NCBI GenBank assembly: GCA_036271855.1
Contig: DATAZV010000118.1
Coordinates: 1 to 19,192, forward strand
Reading direction: 5' to 3'
From: JAQGMJ01 sp036271855
GTDB lineage: Bacteria; Pseudomonadota; Gammaproteobacteria; Burkholderiales; JAEUOS01
DNA: 19,192 nucleotides
Shown here piece after piece: positions 7,304 to 14,546 of this stretch (its first letter is position 1; every line of letters begins with the position of its first letter). Made by a program: the position numbers and the translations under genes. Under the pieces are notes generated by a model. The model was not told the origin of the DNA. It did not search any database and worked only from the letters and a program-made list of their open reading frames with translations.

Positions 7304-8349
7304 GCTTCTATCCTCTCCAGCACCTTGAGCGGACCGACTTCGAGCAGGGCTCCGGCCCACGAATAGCCCACGCCGAAGCCGCACATCGCCACGCTCTTTT
7401 TCTCCAGGGTCAATATCTCGGAAAGCTCGGTCGACATCAGCAGAGGAATGGTCGCGCTGCTGGTGTTGCCGTAGCGGTCGATATTGATCGGCACCTGGTC
7501 TTCCTTCAGCTTGGCTTTTTTCGCCAGGTGCTTGAGCATGAACTGGTTGGCCTGGTGAAACAGGTAGTAGTCAACACTGCCCGCGACCCCGGCGGCAGCA
7601 TGCAGCGCATTGACCAGGCCCGGCACCACCTTCAGCGTAAAGTTGAAAATCTCGCCGCCATCCATTCGCAGGCAGGCCGGGTTGCGTCCGCCCTCGCGCT
7701 GGCCGGCGGCGGGTTGCCGGAAGGCGCCCTGCTCGATGATCAGGTTGGGCGCACCGGCGCCGTCGCTGCCCAGGACGAAGGTGCCGCCGCTGCCGCCGGC
7801 TTCAACCGCAGTGGCCGAGCCCGCATCGCCGAACAGCATGGCGCTGGCGCGATCGGCCGGATCGACGACCTTGCTGATCGTGTCCCCCACCAGCAGCAGA
7901 ACGCGCGACATGCCGCCGCCCTGCAGCATCTGCATCGCCAGCCAGAGGCCGTACACGTAACCGGAACAGCCGAGATTGACGTCGAAGGCAGCGCAATGGC
8001 GGCCCAGGCCCAGCCGGTCCTGCAGCACGCTGGCCGTTGCCGGCAGGCGATAGTCGGGCGTCTGCGACACGAAAATCAGCGCATCGATCGATTCCGGCGC
8101 CCATTGCAGTTGTTCCAGCAAGCGGCTTGCCGCGGCGGCGCAGAGATCGGCGGTGGTCTGCCCGAGGTCGACCCAGCGGCGCTCCTTCACCCCGACCATT
8201 TTCTCGATGTTGCCTACCTCGTCGGCACTATAGGTCTGCAGGAAATGATCGTTGCCGACCACCCGCTTGGGCACGCTGGCGACGACGCCCGCGATGCGGC
8301 CTTGCGGCAGGCGCAGCACGTTGCCGAACTCCTTGCCGGCGATGGCCAT
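7300..8349 (-). CDS. KAS III-like 3-oxoacyl-ACP synthase (second copy)
   Basis: A 349-residue thiolase-fold enzyme of the FabH type with the full catalytic triad: C128 in VNLGCSGYVYG, H265 in LFHQAN and N295 in GNTSSATIP. The C-terminal GFGVGYSWAGALL loop is also typical. FabH enzymes condense an acyl-CoA primer with malonyl-ACP. In this setting a product such as acetoacetyl-ACP is inferred. The start at 8349 is chosen because it follows the ACP stop by 2 bases and the N-terminus then has normal family length; only a distant AGGG serves as ribosome site, so translation may depend on coupling to the ACP gene. It is related to, but clearly different from, the KAS III gene upstream of the ACP. 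KAS III-like acyltransferases such as CerJ move acyl groups onto sugars, so a transfer role for one copy is possible. Confidence 0.9.
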   Translation of the reverse strand: MAIAGKEFGNVLRLPQGRIAGVVASVPKRVVGNDHFLQTYSADEVGNIEKMVGVKERRWVDLGQTTADLCAAAASRLLEQLQWAPESIDALIFVSQTPDYRLPATASVLQDRLGLGRHCAAFDVNLGCSGYVYGLWLAMQMLQGGGMSRVLLLVGDTISKVVDPADRASAMLFGDAGSATAVEAGGSGGTFVLGSDGAGAPNLIIEQGAFRQPAAGQREGGRNPACLRMDGGEIFNFTLKVVPGLVNALHAAAGVAGSVDYYLFHQANQFMLKHLAKKAKLKEDQVPINIDRYGNTSSATIPLLMSTELSEILTLEKKSVAMCGFGVGYSWAGALLEVGPLKVLERIEA

Positions 8350-8351
8350 GT

Positions 8352-8570
8352 TCAGGCGCCCTGTTTCGCCAGCGCCAGGATATTGGCGAAGGTCTCGCAA
8401 TCCCCAAGGGCGCGGGCTTCGACGATTACATTGAAATGTTCGTCCACCGACGCAATGGTCGACACAATCGCCAGCGAATCCCAGGCGCCGTCGGCAAGCT
8501 TGAAATCGGGCACCAGGTCTGCCGGCGCGACCCCAAGAATTTCCGCCATTTCCTCGACAAATGCTTGCAT
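8352..8570 (-). CDS. Acyl carrier protein
   Basis: A 72-residue acidic protein of acyl carrier type. S32 in the AWDSLAIV motif is the predicted phosphopantetheine attachment site at the start of helix II, and length and predicted four-helix layout fit the family. It sits between two KAS III-like genes, so it probably carries the growing short acyl chain for this pathway and is not the housekeeping AcpP, which is normally beside fabD, fabG and fabF. The ATG at 8570 overlaps the upstream stop as TGATG and has GGAG seven bases away. The GTG one codon earlier is less well spaced. A 4'-phosphopantetheinyl transferase is not in the window and would have to be supplied from elsewhere. Confidence 0.9.
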   Translation of the reverse strand: MQAFVEEMAEILGVAPADLVPDFKLADGAWDSLAIVSTIASVDEHFNVIVEARALGDCETFANILALAKQGA

Positions 8571-9604
8571 CACAATTCTCCGCTATGGATTCTGCAGAGC
8601 GTGGCCGCCCAGGAATAGCCGACGCCGAATCCCACCAACATTATCAGGTTACCTGATTTTATCGCGCCTCGCGACCAGTCCCGCTTGAGCGAAATCGGAA
8701 TCGTCGACGACACAGTATTGCCCACGTCGCGCAGGCAAACGCTGAATTTTTCCGGTGCAATCCTGATCTTTTTGCGCAGGGTTTCGAGCATATAGGCGCT
8801 GGCCTGGTGAAACACGAAATAGTCCACCTGATCGAGCGCGATGCCCGCGCGCGCCGCCAGCTTCTGGCACAGCGGCGGAATGTTCTTCAGCGTGAACTGC
8901 ATGATCTCCGGGCCGTTCATGTACAGATGGTCGGCGCTGCGCACATTGCCCGAAGAATCTCCCTGTTCGAGCGCCGTGGCAGCGCTGCGCGGCTGGCGGA
9001 ATCCTCCCGCCGGCACGATCAGGTGTTGCGCGCCGCGCCCGTCGCTGCCGAATTCGAAGGGGCCCAGCGCGGGCTGATCCGACTCGACCGCCCGGATCAG
9101 CGTGGCGGCGGCGCCGTCACCGAACACCGTGCGCACGCTTTTGTCGAGCGGATGAATGAACTTGGAATAGGTGTCCGCGGTGATCAGCAACACATTGCGC
9201 AAGCCATTCGATTCGATCAGGCCTTTGGCCAGCGACAGGCCGTAGACAAAGCCGGAACAGCCCAGGTTCAGGTCCAGCGCGCCGCAGGTGGTAGGCAAAC
9301 CCAGGCGCTCCTGCAGGAGGCAGGCGGTGGTCGGCAATATGTAGTCGGGGGCCTGGCTGCAAAACAGCAGGAAGTCGATTTCCTCCGGGCGCACGACGCC
9401 GCGCTCGAACAATTTGCGCGCGGCGGCAAAACCCAGGTCGGAGGCGCATTCGTCCGGCCCCGCCACCCCGCGCAGCTCGATGCCGGTTTTTTCGAGAATC
9501 TTTTCCGGCGGCCAATCCGGAAATTGCGCCGACAACTCCTGATTGGACAATTTGGCCGCAGGCAGGTATTCGTCGATCGCAGCGATGGTGGCGGTGAGTG
9601 TCAC
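8570..9604 (-). CDS. KAS III-like 3-oxoacyl-ACP synthase (first copy)
   Basis: A 344-residue FabH-type enzyme with the triad intact: C116 in LNLGCSGFVYG, H266 in VFHQAS and N296 in GNTVSSTIP, ending with GFGVGYSWAATL. The open frame extends upstream into the Rieske gene from a TTG at 9685, but GTG at 9604 gives the usual FabH N-terminus (TATIAAIDEYLP) and begins 25 bases after the Rieske stop. No clear ribosome site precedes it, so this start is moderately certain. It overlaps the ACP start as TGATG. Together with the ACP, the second synthase and the SDR it forms a small fatty-acid-synthase-like module outside any housekeeping fab cluster. The primer and chain length cannot be read from the sequence. 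Confidence 0.87.
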   Translation of the reverse strand: MTLTATIAAIDEYLPAAKLSNQELSAQFPDWPPEKILEKTGIELRGVAGPDECASDLGFAAARKLFERGVVRPEEIDFLLFCSQAPDYILPTTACLLQERLGLPTTCGALDLNLGCSGFVYGLSLAKGLIESNGLRNVLLITADTYSKFIHPLDKSVRTVFGDGAAATLIRAVESDQPALGPFEFGSDGRGAQHLIVPAGGFRQPRSAATALEQGDSSGNVRSADHLYMNGPEIMQFTLKNIPPLCQKLAARAGIALDQVDYFVFHQASAYMLETLRKKIRIAPEKFSVCLRDVGNTVSSTIPISLKRDWSRGAIKSGNLIMLVGFGVGYSWAATLCRIHSGEL

Positions 9605-9629
9605 GGGGTTGACGGCAACCAGTGGGAGT

Positions 9630-10673
9630 TCAGGCCGGAGTAGCCATGCCCATGGCTTCCAGATAGGAGCGATGGAAATGGACAATCTGCTGCTCGGCGC
9701 TGCCGTAGATCATGCCGGTGTCGGCGGGAAACACCCGGGCCACGCGCTGGCAGATTTCGTGATCTTCCTGGAATACCTTGCGGTTCATTTCCACCGTCGA
9801 GGCCAGCAGGGAAGCCTCGAGGTCGCGCCCGCCTTCATCCTTCAGGCGCGCGGCGAGCACACGGGTGTAGAAATTGGTCTTTTCCTGCGGCGCCGGTACG
9901 AAGTGCTGCATGGAATAGGAATAGCCGTAGGTGGACGAAATCATCGCAAACGGAAACAGGTAAAGGGCGAAATAGCCGGCGTGCTGGAACGGCAGATCGA
10001 AGTAGCGGCCGATACGTTCCAGCGAGGCCTTGGTGCGTGCCTCGGCCACTTCGAAAAACGCGACCGAATTGATGCCGTGATATTCGGTGCGCGGCGCCGG
10101 CAAGCGCATCTTCCCCAGCGTCGCCCGGTGGATCAGGTCGATGTGATACGGCTCGAGCGCATTTTCGATTGCGACTTTCCAGTCACAATCGAACTGGAAG
10201 TGGTGAAAATCGTGGCGCCGGGCTATGCAGGCACCGATGTTCTCGATCAGCGGCGCAATGCCGCCCAATTGCTGTTCGAGGGATTGCCGGGGAGCCGGGG
10301 AGACGAATACGAAATCGCCGCACCACGCCGTCTCGTAGGTCCGGTAGCGCACCTGTTCGAGCACCGCGGGATCGAATTGTTCGCGTCCCGGGATGCGGAA
10401 TTTGCCGCCCGCGTACGTCCAGCCGTGATAGGGACAGGTCAGCGGCGCACGGCCGCAATCGGCGCCGACGATGCGCGCGCCGCGATGCGGGCAGATATTG
10501 TCGAACGCGAGTATCGAGCCGTTGTCGTTGGCCAGTACGAGATCCTGCCCCAACAGGGAGAGCTTGAGGAAATCGCCAGCTTGCGCCAGCTCGCTGCGAT
10601 GCGCCGCCAGGTGCCAAAAGTCGGAAAACAGCCGCTCTTCAGGCATTCTTGTGTGCGGACGGTGCAGGCTCAT
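9630..10673 (-). CDS. Rieske non-heme iron oxygenase, alpha-subunit type
   Basis: A 347-residue oxygenase. The N-terminal Rieske domain binds a [2Fe-2S] cluster through CPH (C61, H63) and CPYHGW (C80, H83). The catalytic domain has DWKVAIENALEPYHIDLIH (164-182), giving H177 and H182, and D304 in EDHEIC as the likely third iron ligand, so all mononuclear iron ligands are present. Such enzymes hydroxylate, desaturate or demethylate small molecules using electrons from a reductase. No reductase or ferredoxin gene is near, so these must come from elsewhere. ATG at 10673 is preferred over a TTG at 10754; ATG at 10646 is also possible, as neither has a strong ribosome site. It leads the acyl/ACP operon, so hydroxylation of the acyl chain or of the sugar is a reasonable guess, not shown. 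Confidence 0.88.
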   Translation of the reverse strand: MSLHRPHTRMPEERLFSDFWHLAAHRSELAQAGDFLKLSLLGQDLVLANDNGSILAFDNICPHRGARIVGADCGRAPLTCPYHGWTYAGGKFRIPGREQFDPAVLEQVRYRTYETAWCGDFVFVSPAPRQSLEQQLGGIAPLIENIGACIARRHDFHHFQFDCDWKVAIENALEPYHIDLIHRATLGKMRLPAPRTEYHGINSVAFFEVAEARTKASLERIGRYFDLPFQHAGYFALYLFPFAMISSTYGYSYSMQHFVPAPQEKTNFYTRVLAARLKDEGGRDLEASLLASTVEMNRKVFQEDHEICQRVARVFPADTGMIYGSAEQQIVHFHRSYLEAMGMATPA

Positions 10674-10728
10674 AGTATTGGGATGGAATCCATGCCAGGC
10701 TGCATAGGGCGTGGTTTTGTTGCAGTTT

Positions 10729-10758
10729 AGCCTACATTGCGCGCGCCTCGACAATCAA
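10729..10758 (-). promoter_or_regulatory. Candidate promoter of the Rieske-KAS-ACP operon
   Basis: In the 216-base gap between the glycosyltransferase stop and the Rieske start, the minus strand reads TTGATT (10758-10753), 18 bases, then TAGGCT (10734-10729). The -35 matches 4 of 6 and the -10 about 4 of 6 consensus positions. Transcription would start near 10722, about 50 bases before the ATG at 10673. The gap is by far the longest in this block, which supports a separate promoter here. No other gene or repeat is seen in the gap. Confidence 0.3.
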
Positions 10759-10889
10759 AAGCGACAACGGACGCACCTCGCTGAAGTCAAAACCCGCGGC
10801 GGAAAACCTGGCATTGATGCGCGAACCTCAACCCGCCGCCACGCCCTCCTTTATAGCGCAGGAACCAGCGGACGAATATCGGCCTGCAG

Positions 10890-12296
10890 TCAGCGCAAGG
10901 TAGGCGGCCAGTTCACAAAGTCCTGCTGGCCGACAAACTCGCTCCTGGCGCCGGCAAAACGGGTCATTCTGGCGCATTCCACAACGCGATCGACCACAGC
11001 GGACGGCGGATGAATTATTCGCGCTCGTTCGGCAACAGCGACGCCGTAGTCCACGTAAGCCTTGGGATTTTCCATCACCTCGACAACCTTCTGCCTGATG
11101 CTTTCGGCATCGAACTCGAACAGCATCCTTTCGGCGCTTTCGTAGTTGTCGAGATAATACTGCTGCGTATTGTTCAGGCACATCGTGTGGCGCCCGATCG
11201 CCGCCATGAACCTGTCGTGCGGCGCACTTTCGGTGTTCGGCGACATGTCGATCAGCGCGAGCGCATTGTTGATCAGGCCCCGGGTCTTGAAATAACTCTG
11301 TCCCTCATGGTGGGTGGCGCGCCGGCCGGTGAAGTCCACGTGGCCCCAGTTGTCGCCAAAGACGTGCACCGGAAGATCCAGCAGGGCTTCGCCTATCAGC
11401 GTGCTCTTGAGGCGCCGTGCATAGTCGTCGAGCTGCGCCACCATGAAAATCTGGATCCAGCTGGGCGGCCCGGGATAGAACTGGCGATCACGCAAAAAAT
11501 CGACGACCAGCTCGTGCAGGGGTTTCAGGCTGCGCCCGAGTTTCAGCATGTCGTAGCTGTGGATCAATTCCAGCAGCCACCCGGACATCGGCTGCGGCAA
11601 TCCGCGCCAGAACTCCAGCAGCGCATGCGGATTGTTGCCGTTCTTGAAGAAATAGATCTCCCCAGCCTCCTTCTTGCCGAAATCCATTTCCTGCTTTTCC
11701 ACCGTATCGCGCGCCCATGGCGGCAACAGGCCCATCTGCGGCACCGGATTCATCCAGGCGAGCGCCGCATCCACATGTTCCTGAAAAAGATACATGCTGG
11801 AAAATCCAGGCCCGCGCGATATGTGACGGTCCCAGAAATAAGCGGGGTGATCACCGATTCCACTGATGAAGGGAATGCCGGTCTCGCGCCAGAGCGACCG
11901 TGGGCCGGACGGATGAGGTGCCACCCAGCCGTCGGCAAAGCCCATCGAGCTGAATATGCAACAGACCTCCTCCGGACGGCTCATCAGGTCGGTGATTTCC
12001 TGTCGCCAGGTGTCTTTGCGCACGTCGATCAGGCGAAAGTCGTAGCCCTCCGCGCGGGTGATGTCAGCGAGGGCATGCGCACCGGCGGCCAGGCCGTCGG
12101 AACGGCTGTCGCCGATAAAGGTAATGAATATCTTGCCCTGGTAGGCGGAGGCAGAATGGGGTGGTACGAACTCAGGCGTGGCCGGTGGTTGCGGCTGCGA
12201 CTGCGACGCCGCGGCTGCGGGCGTGGGTGCCGGCGTGGGAACAGGGGCCTCGGCCTCGTCGCCCGCAAAAATATCCTTGATCAGCTTACCCAGCAT
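10890..12296 (-). CDS. Putative glycosyltransferase, CgeB/GT1-like C-terminal domain
   Basis: A 468-residue protein. A short N-terminal segment (MLGKLIKDIFAGDE) is followed by a low-complexity Pro/Ala/Gln linker (about 16-50). A domain of about 250 residues starting at GKIFITFIGDSRSDG comes next, then a C-terminal part (about 305-450) resembling the last domain of CgeB-type glycosyltransferases: PVHVFGDNWGH (310-320), then a segment with INNALALIDMSPN (343-355), HDRFMAAIGRHT and a late strand-helix set. The conserved acidic and histidine positions in that part suggest nucleotide-sugar binding. Donor and acceptor are unknown. The start at 12296 is firm, with GGAGGAAAGAGG just upstream. It lies 63 bases after RmlB, probably in the same transcript. 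No membrane segment is seen. The family call is from distant resemblance. Confidence 0.65.
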   Translation of the reverse strand: MLGKLIKDIFAGDEAEAPVPTPAPTPAAAASQSQPQPPATPEFVPPHSASAYQGKIFITFIGDSRSDGLAAGAHALADITRAEGYDFRLIDVRKDTWRQEITDLMSRPEEVCCIFSSMGFADGWVAPHPSGPRSLWRETGIPFISGIGDHPAYFWDRHISRGPGFSSMYLFQEHVDAALAWMNPVPQMGLLPPWARDTVEKQEMDFGKKEAGEIYFFKNGNNPHALLEFWRGLPQPMSGWLLELIHSYDMLKLGRSLKPLHELVVDFLRDRQFYPGPPSWIQIFMVAQLDDYARRLKSTLIGEALLDLPVHVFGDNWGHVDFTGRRATHHEGQSYFKTRGLINNALALIDMSPNTESAPHDRFMAAIGRHTMCLNNTQQYYLDNYESAERMLFEFDAESIRQKVVEVMENPKAYVDYGVAVAERARIIHPPSAVVDRVVECARMTRFAGARSEFVGQQDFVNWPPTLR

Positions 12297-12359
12297 TTTC
12301 CTCTTTCCTCCATGCGCGCCCGGACCCGCGGTCCGGCGCAAACCCGCGAACCCGCCCGC

Positions 12360-13430
12360 TCACGCAATCTGCTCGCGGCCGCCGTAGTTGCGTTCCATCC
12401 ACTTCCGGTAGTCGCCCGAACGCACGTTCGCCACCCACGAAAGATGGCCAAGATACCAGTCGATCGTTTGCTTCAGGCCGCTCTCGAAACTCTGCGCCGG
12501 CTTCCAGCCCAGTTCCCGCTCGATCAGGCCGGCATCGATCGCATAGCGCCGGTCGTGCCCGGGGCGGTCGGTGACGAAGCGGATCTGCTGCCGGTAACTG
12601 CCGCCCGCCTTCGGTATGGCCGCATCGAGCGCGTCGCACAAGGCATGCACCACGTCCAGGTTGGCCTTTTCGTTGCAGCCGCCGATGTTGTAGGTGGCGC
12701 CGGGCCGGCCCTCGTCGAGCAGGCAGCGCAGCGCCGCGCAATGGTCGCCGACGTAGAGCCAGTCGCGCACCTGCTGGCCGTCGCCATAGACCGGCAGGTC
12801 CGTGCCGTCCAGCGCATTGGCGATCATTAGGGGAATCAGCTTTTCGGGGAACTGGAACGGGCCGTAGTTGTTCGAGCAGTTGCTGGTGAGGGTCGGCAGG
12901 CCGTAGGTGTGATGATAGGCGCGCACGAAATGGTCGGAAGCCGCCTTCGAGGCCGCGTAGGGGCTGTTGGGCGCGTAGGCGGTGGTCTCGGAAAACGCCG
13001 GGTCGGCGGCGCCAAGGGTGCCGTAGACTTCATCGGTGGAGACGTGCAAAAAGCGGAACGCTTCGGCCTGCGATTCGGGCAGATCGCTCCAGTAGGCGCG
13101 CACCGCTTCCAGCAGGCGAAAGGTGCCGACCACATTGGTTTCGACAAACGCGGCCGGGCCGACGATGGAGCGGTCGACGTGGCTTTCGGCGGCGAAATGC
13201 AGCACCGCGCGCGGGTGATGCTGCCTGAGCAGGCGCGCGACGAGTTCGGTGTCGCCGATGTCGCCGCGCACGAAATGGTGCCGCCCATCGTCCTGCAGGG
13301 AGGCGAGGTTTTCGGGATTGCCGGCGTAGGTGAGCAGGTCCAGGTTCAGCACCGGCTCATCGCATTGCGCCAGCCAGTCCAGCACGAAATTGGAGCCGAT
13401 AAAACCGGCGCCCCCGGTCACCAGAATCAC
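12360..13430 (-). CDS. rmlB: dTDP-glucose 4,6-dehydratase
   Basis: A 356-residue extended SDR enzyme that converts dTDP-glucose to dTDP-4-keto-6-deoxyglucose. It shows the NAD motif GGAGFIG (6-12), the RmlB signature STDEVYG with T132, D133 and E134, the catalytic Y158 and K162 in PYAASK, the NNYGPFQFPEKLIPL substrate segment, and the C-terminal FVTDRPGHDRRYAID. Length is normal. The start is GTG at 13430, six bases after GGGGAA. A CATAAT sequence at 13484-13479 could be a -10 element, but no good -35 accompanies it. RmlA, RmlC and RmlD are not beside it, so it is not part of a standard L-rhamnose operon here. In this window its product would feed the VioA-like aminotransferase. Confidence 0.97.
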   Translation of the reverse strand: MILVTGGAGFIGSNFVLDWLAQCDEPVLNLDLLTYAGNPENLASLQDDGRHHFVRGDIGDTELVARLLRQHHPRAVLHFAAESHVDRSIVGPAAFVETNVVGTFRLLEAVRAYWSDLPESQAEAFRFLHVSTDEVYGTLGAADPAFSETTAYAPNSPYAASKAASDHFVRAYHHTYGLPTLTSNCSNNYGPFQFPEKLIPLMIANALDGTDLPVYGDGQQVRDWLYVGDHCAALRCLLDEGRPGATYNIGGCNEKANLDVVHALCDALDAAIPKAGGSYRQQIRFVTDRPGHDRRYAIDAGLIERELGWKPAQSFESGLKQTIDWYLGHLSWVANVRSGDYRKWMERNYGGREQIA

Positions 13431-13505
13431 TTGAGTTCCCCGCCTGAAGTGGGCGCGGATTGCGCCGTCACGGGCGCTATTATGCCTTGGCGCGGCGTGC
13501 GGCCC

Positions 13506-13520
13506 GGCCGGCGGCCGGCC
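13506..13520 (-). terminator. GC hairpin after the GT4 gene, possible weak terminator
   Basis: GGCCGG and CCGGCC form a perfect six-base stem with a three-base loop about 10 bases after the stop of the GT4 gene and ahead of RmlB. No U-tract follows on the minus strand, so it is not a classical intrinsic terminator. It could slow polymerase, act with Rho, or be a chance result of high GC. Confidence 0.25.
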
Positions 13521-13529
13521 TAGCGCAAC

Positions 13530-14546
13530 TTAAACCCGGGCGATCGGCGCCAGGTAGCTCAGGAACAGGCGCGCCACCTGGTTCCAGGAATACTGCAGCG
13601 CGTGCTTGCGCGCGGCCTCGCGCGGCACGTGCAGGGCCTTGAGCGCGGCGGCGCGCAGGTCGGTGTCGAGCGCGCCGGGGCCGGCAGCGCCGATCACGTC
13701 GATCGGGCCCGCCACCGGGAAGGCCGCCACCGGCACGCCGCAGGCCAGGGCTTCCAGCAGCACCAGGCCGAAGGTGTCGGTGCGGCTAGGAAAGACGAAC
13801 ACGTCGGCGGCACGGTAGTAGCGCGCCAGGTCGGCGTGGTCCTTGGGGCCGGTGAAGTGCACCTGCGGGTACTGGCGCTTCAGGCGTTCGAGATCGGGGC
13901 CGCCGCCGACCACCCATTTCTCGCCGGGCAAGTCGAGGTCGAGGAAGGCACGGATGTTCTTTTCCACCGCGACCCGGCCGATGTACATGAACAGGGGCTC
14001 GGTCTTGGCGCGCCCGGTGCGCTCGATGCGCTCGCCGTCTGGTGTGAAGCGTTCGAGGTTGACGCCACGCGGCCAGATCACGCAATTGCCGAAGCCACGC
14101 GCCGCCAGTTCGCCGCCGATCGACGGCGTCGGCACCATCACGCGCTGGGCGCGGCCGTGGAAGCGCCTGAGCCACGCATAGGTCATCGCCTTGGGGATCG
14201 GCGCACGGGCCCGCACGTATTCCGGAAAGCGCGTGTGATAGGCGGTGGTGAAGGGAATCTCGTGGCGCACGCAGTAGCGCCGCGCGGCGATGCCCAGCGG
14301 GCCTTCGGTGGCGATGTGCACCGCGTCCGGCCGCAGCGAGTCGATGGCACGCCGCACGCCGCCGCCGGGGAACAGGGCAAGGCGGATTTCCGGGTAGGTC
14401 GGGCAGGCCACGGTGCGAAAGGTCGCCGGGGTGATGAAGCGGATGTCGTGGCCCAGGCCTTCGAGTTCGCGGGCGACGGTGGTGAGGGTGACGACGACGC
14501 CGTTGACCTGCGGCGGCGCTGCATCGGTGACGATGATGGCTCTCAC
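13530..14546 (-). CDS. GT4-family glycosyltransferase
   Basis: A 338-residue GT-B glycosyltransferase of family GT4. The N-terminal domain has the PPQVNGVVVTL loop and the AYHTRFPEY segment (102-110) seen in MgtA-like mannosyl- and glucosyltransferases. The C-terminal domain starts at FMYIGRVAVEKN and carries GGGPDLERL and the donor-site box DTFGLVLLEALACG, in which Asp takes the first Glu position of the usual EX7E motif. The start is GTG at 14546, overlapping the phosphoesterase stop as GTGA, with TGGAG upstream, so the two are translationally coupled. That pairing suggests synthesis of a glycolipid or envelope glycan, with the sugar and acceptor unknown. It may be a housekeeping pair unrelated to the amino-sugar genes. 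No membrane helix is evident. Confidence 0.88.
   Translation of the reverse strand: MRAIIVTDAAPPQVNGVVVTLTTVARELEGLGHDIRFITPATFRTVACPTYPEIRLALFPGGGVRRAIDSLRPDAVHIATEGPLGIAARRYCVRHEIPFTTAYHTRFPEYVRARAPIPKAMTYAWLRRFHGRAQRVMVPTPSIGGELAARGFGNCVIWPRGVNLERFTPDGERIERTGRAKTEPLFMYIGRVAVEKNIRAFLDLDLPGEKWVVGGGPDLERLKRQYPQVHFTGPKDHADLARYYRAADVFVFPSRTDTFGLVLLEALACGVPVAAFPVAGPIDVIGAAGPGALDTDLRAAALKALHVPREAARKHALQYSWNQVARLFLSYLAPIARV

Noticed and set aside
7150..8688. Plus-strand open frame of 512 codons across the SDR, KAS III and ACP genes
   Set aside because: It runs antisense through three well-supported genes and has no recognisable motif.
11010..12830. Plus-strand open frame of 606 codons opposite the putative glycosyltransferase and rmlB
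   Set aside because: It is longer than the gene opposite, but spans two minus-strand genes including the unmistakable RmlB and has shadow-type composition.
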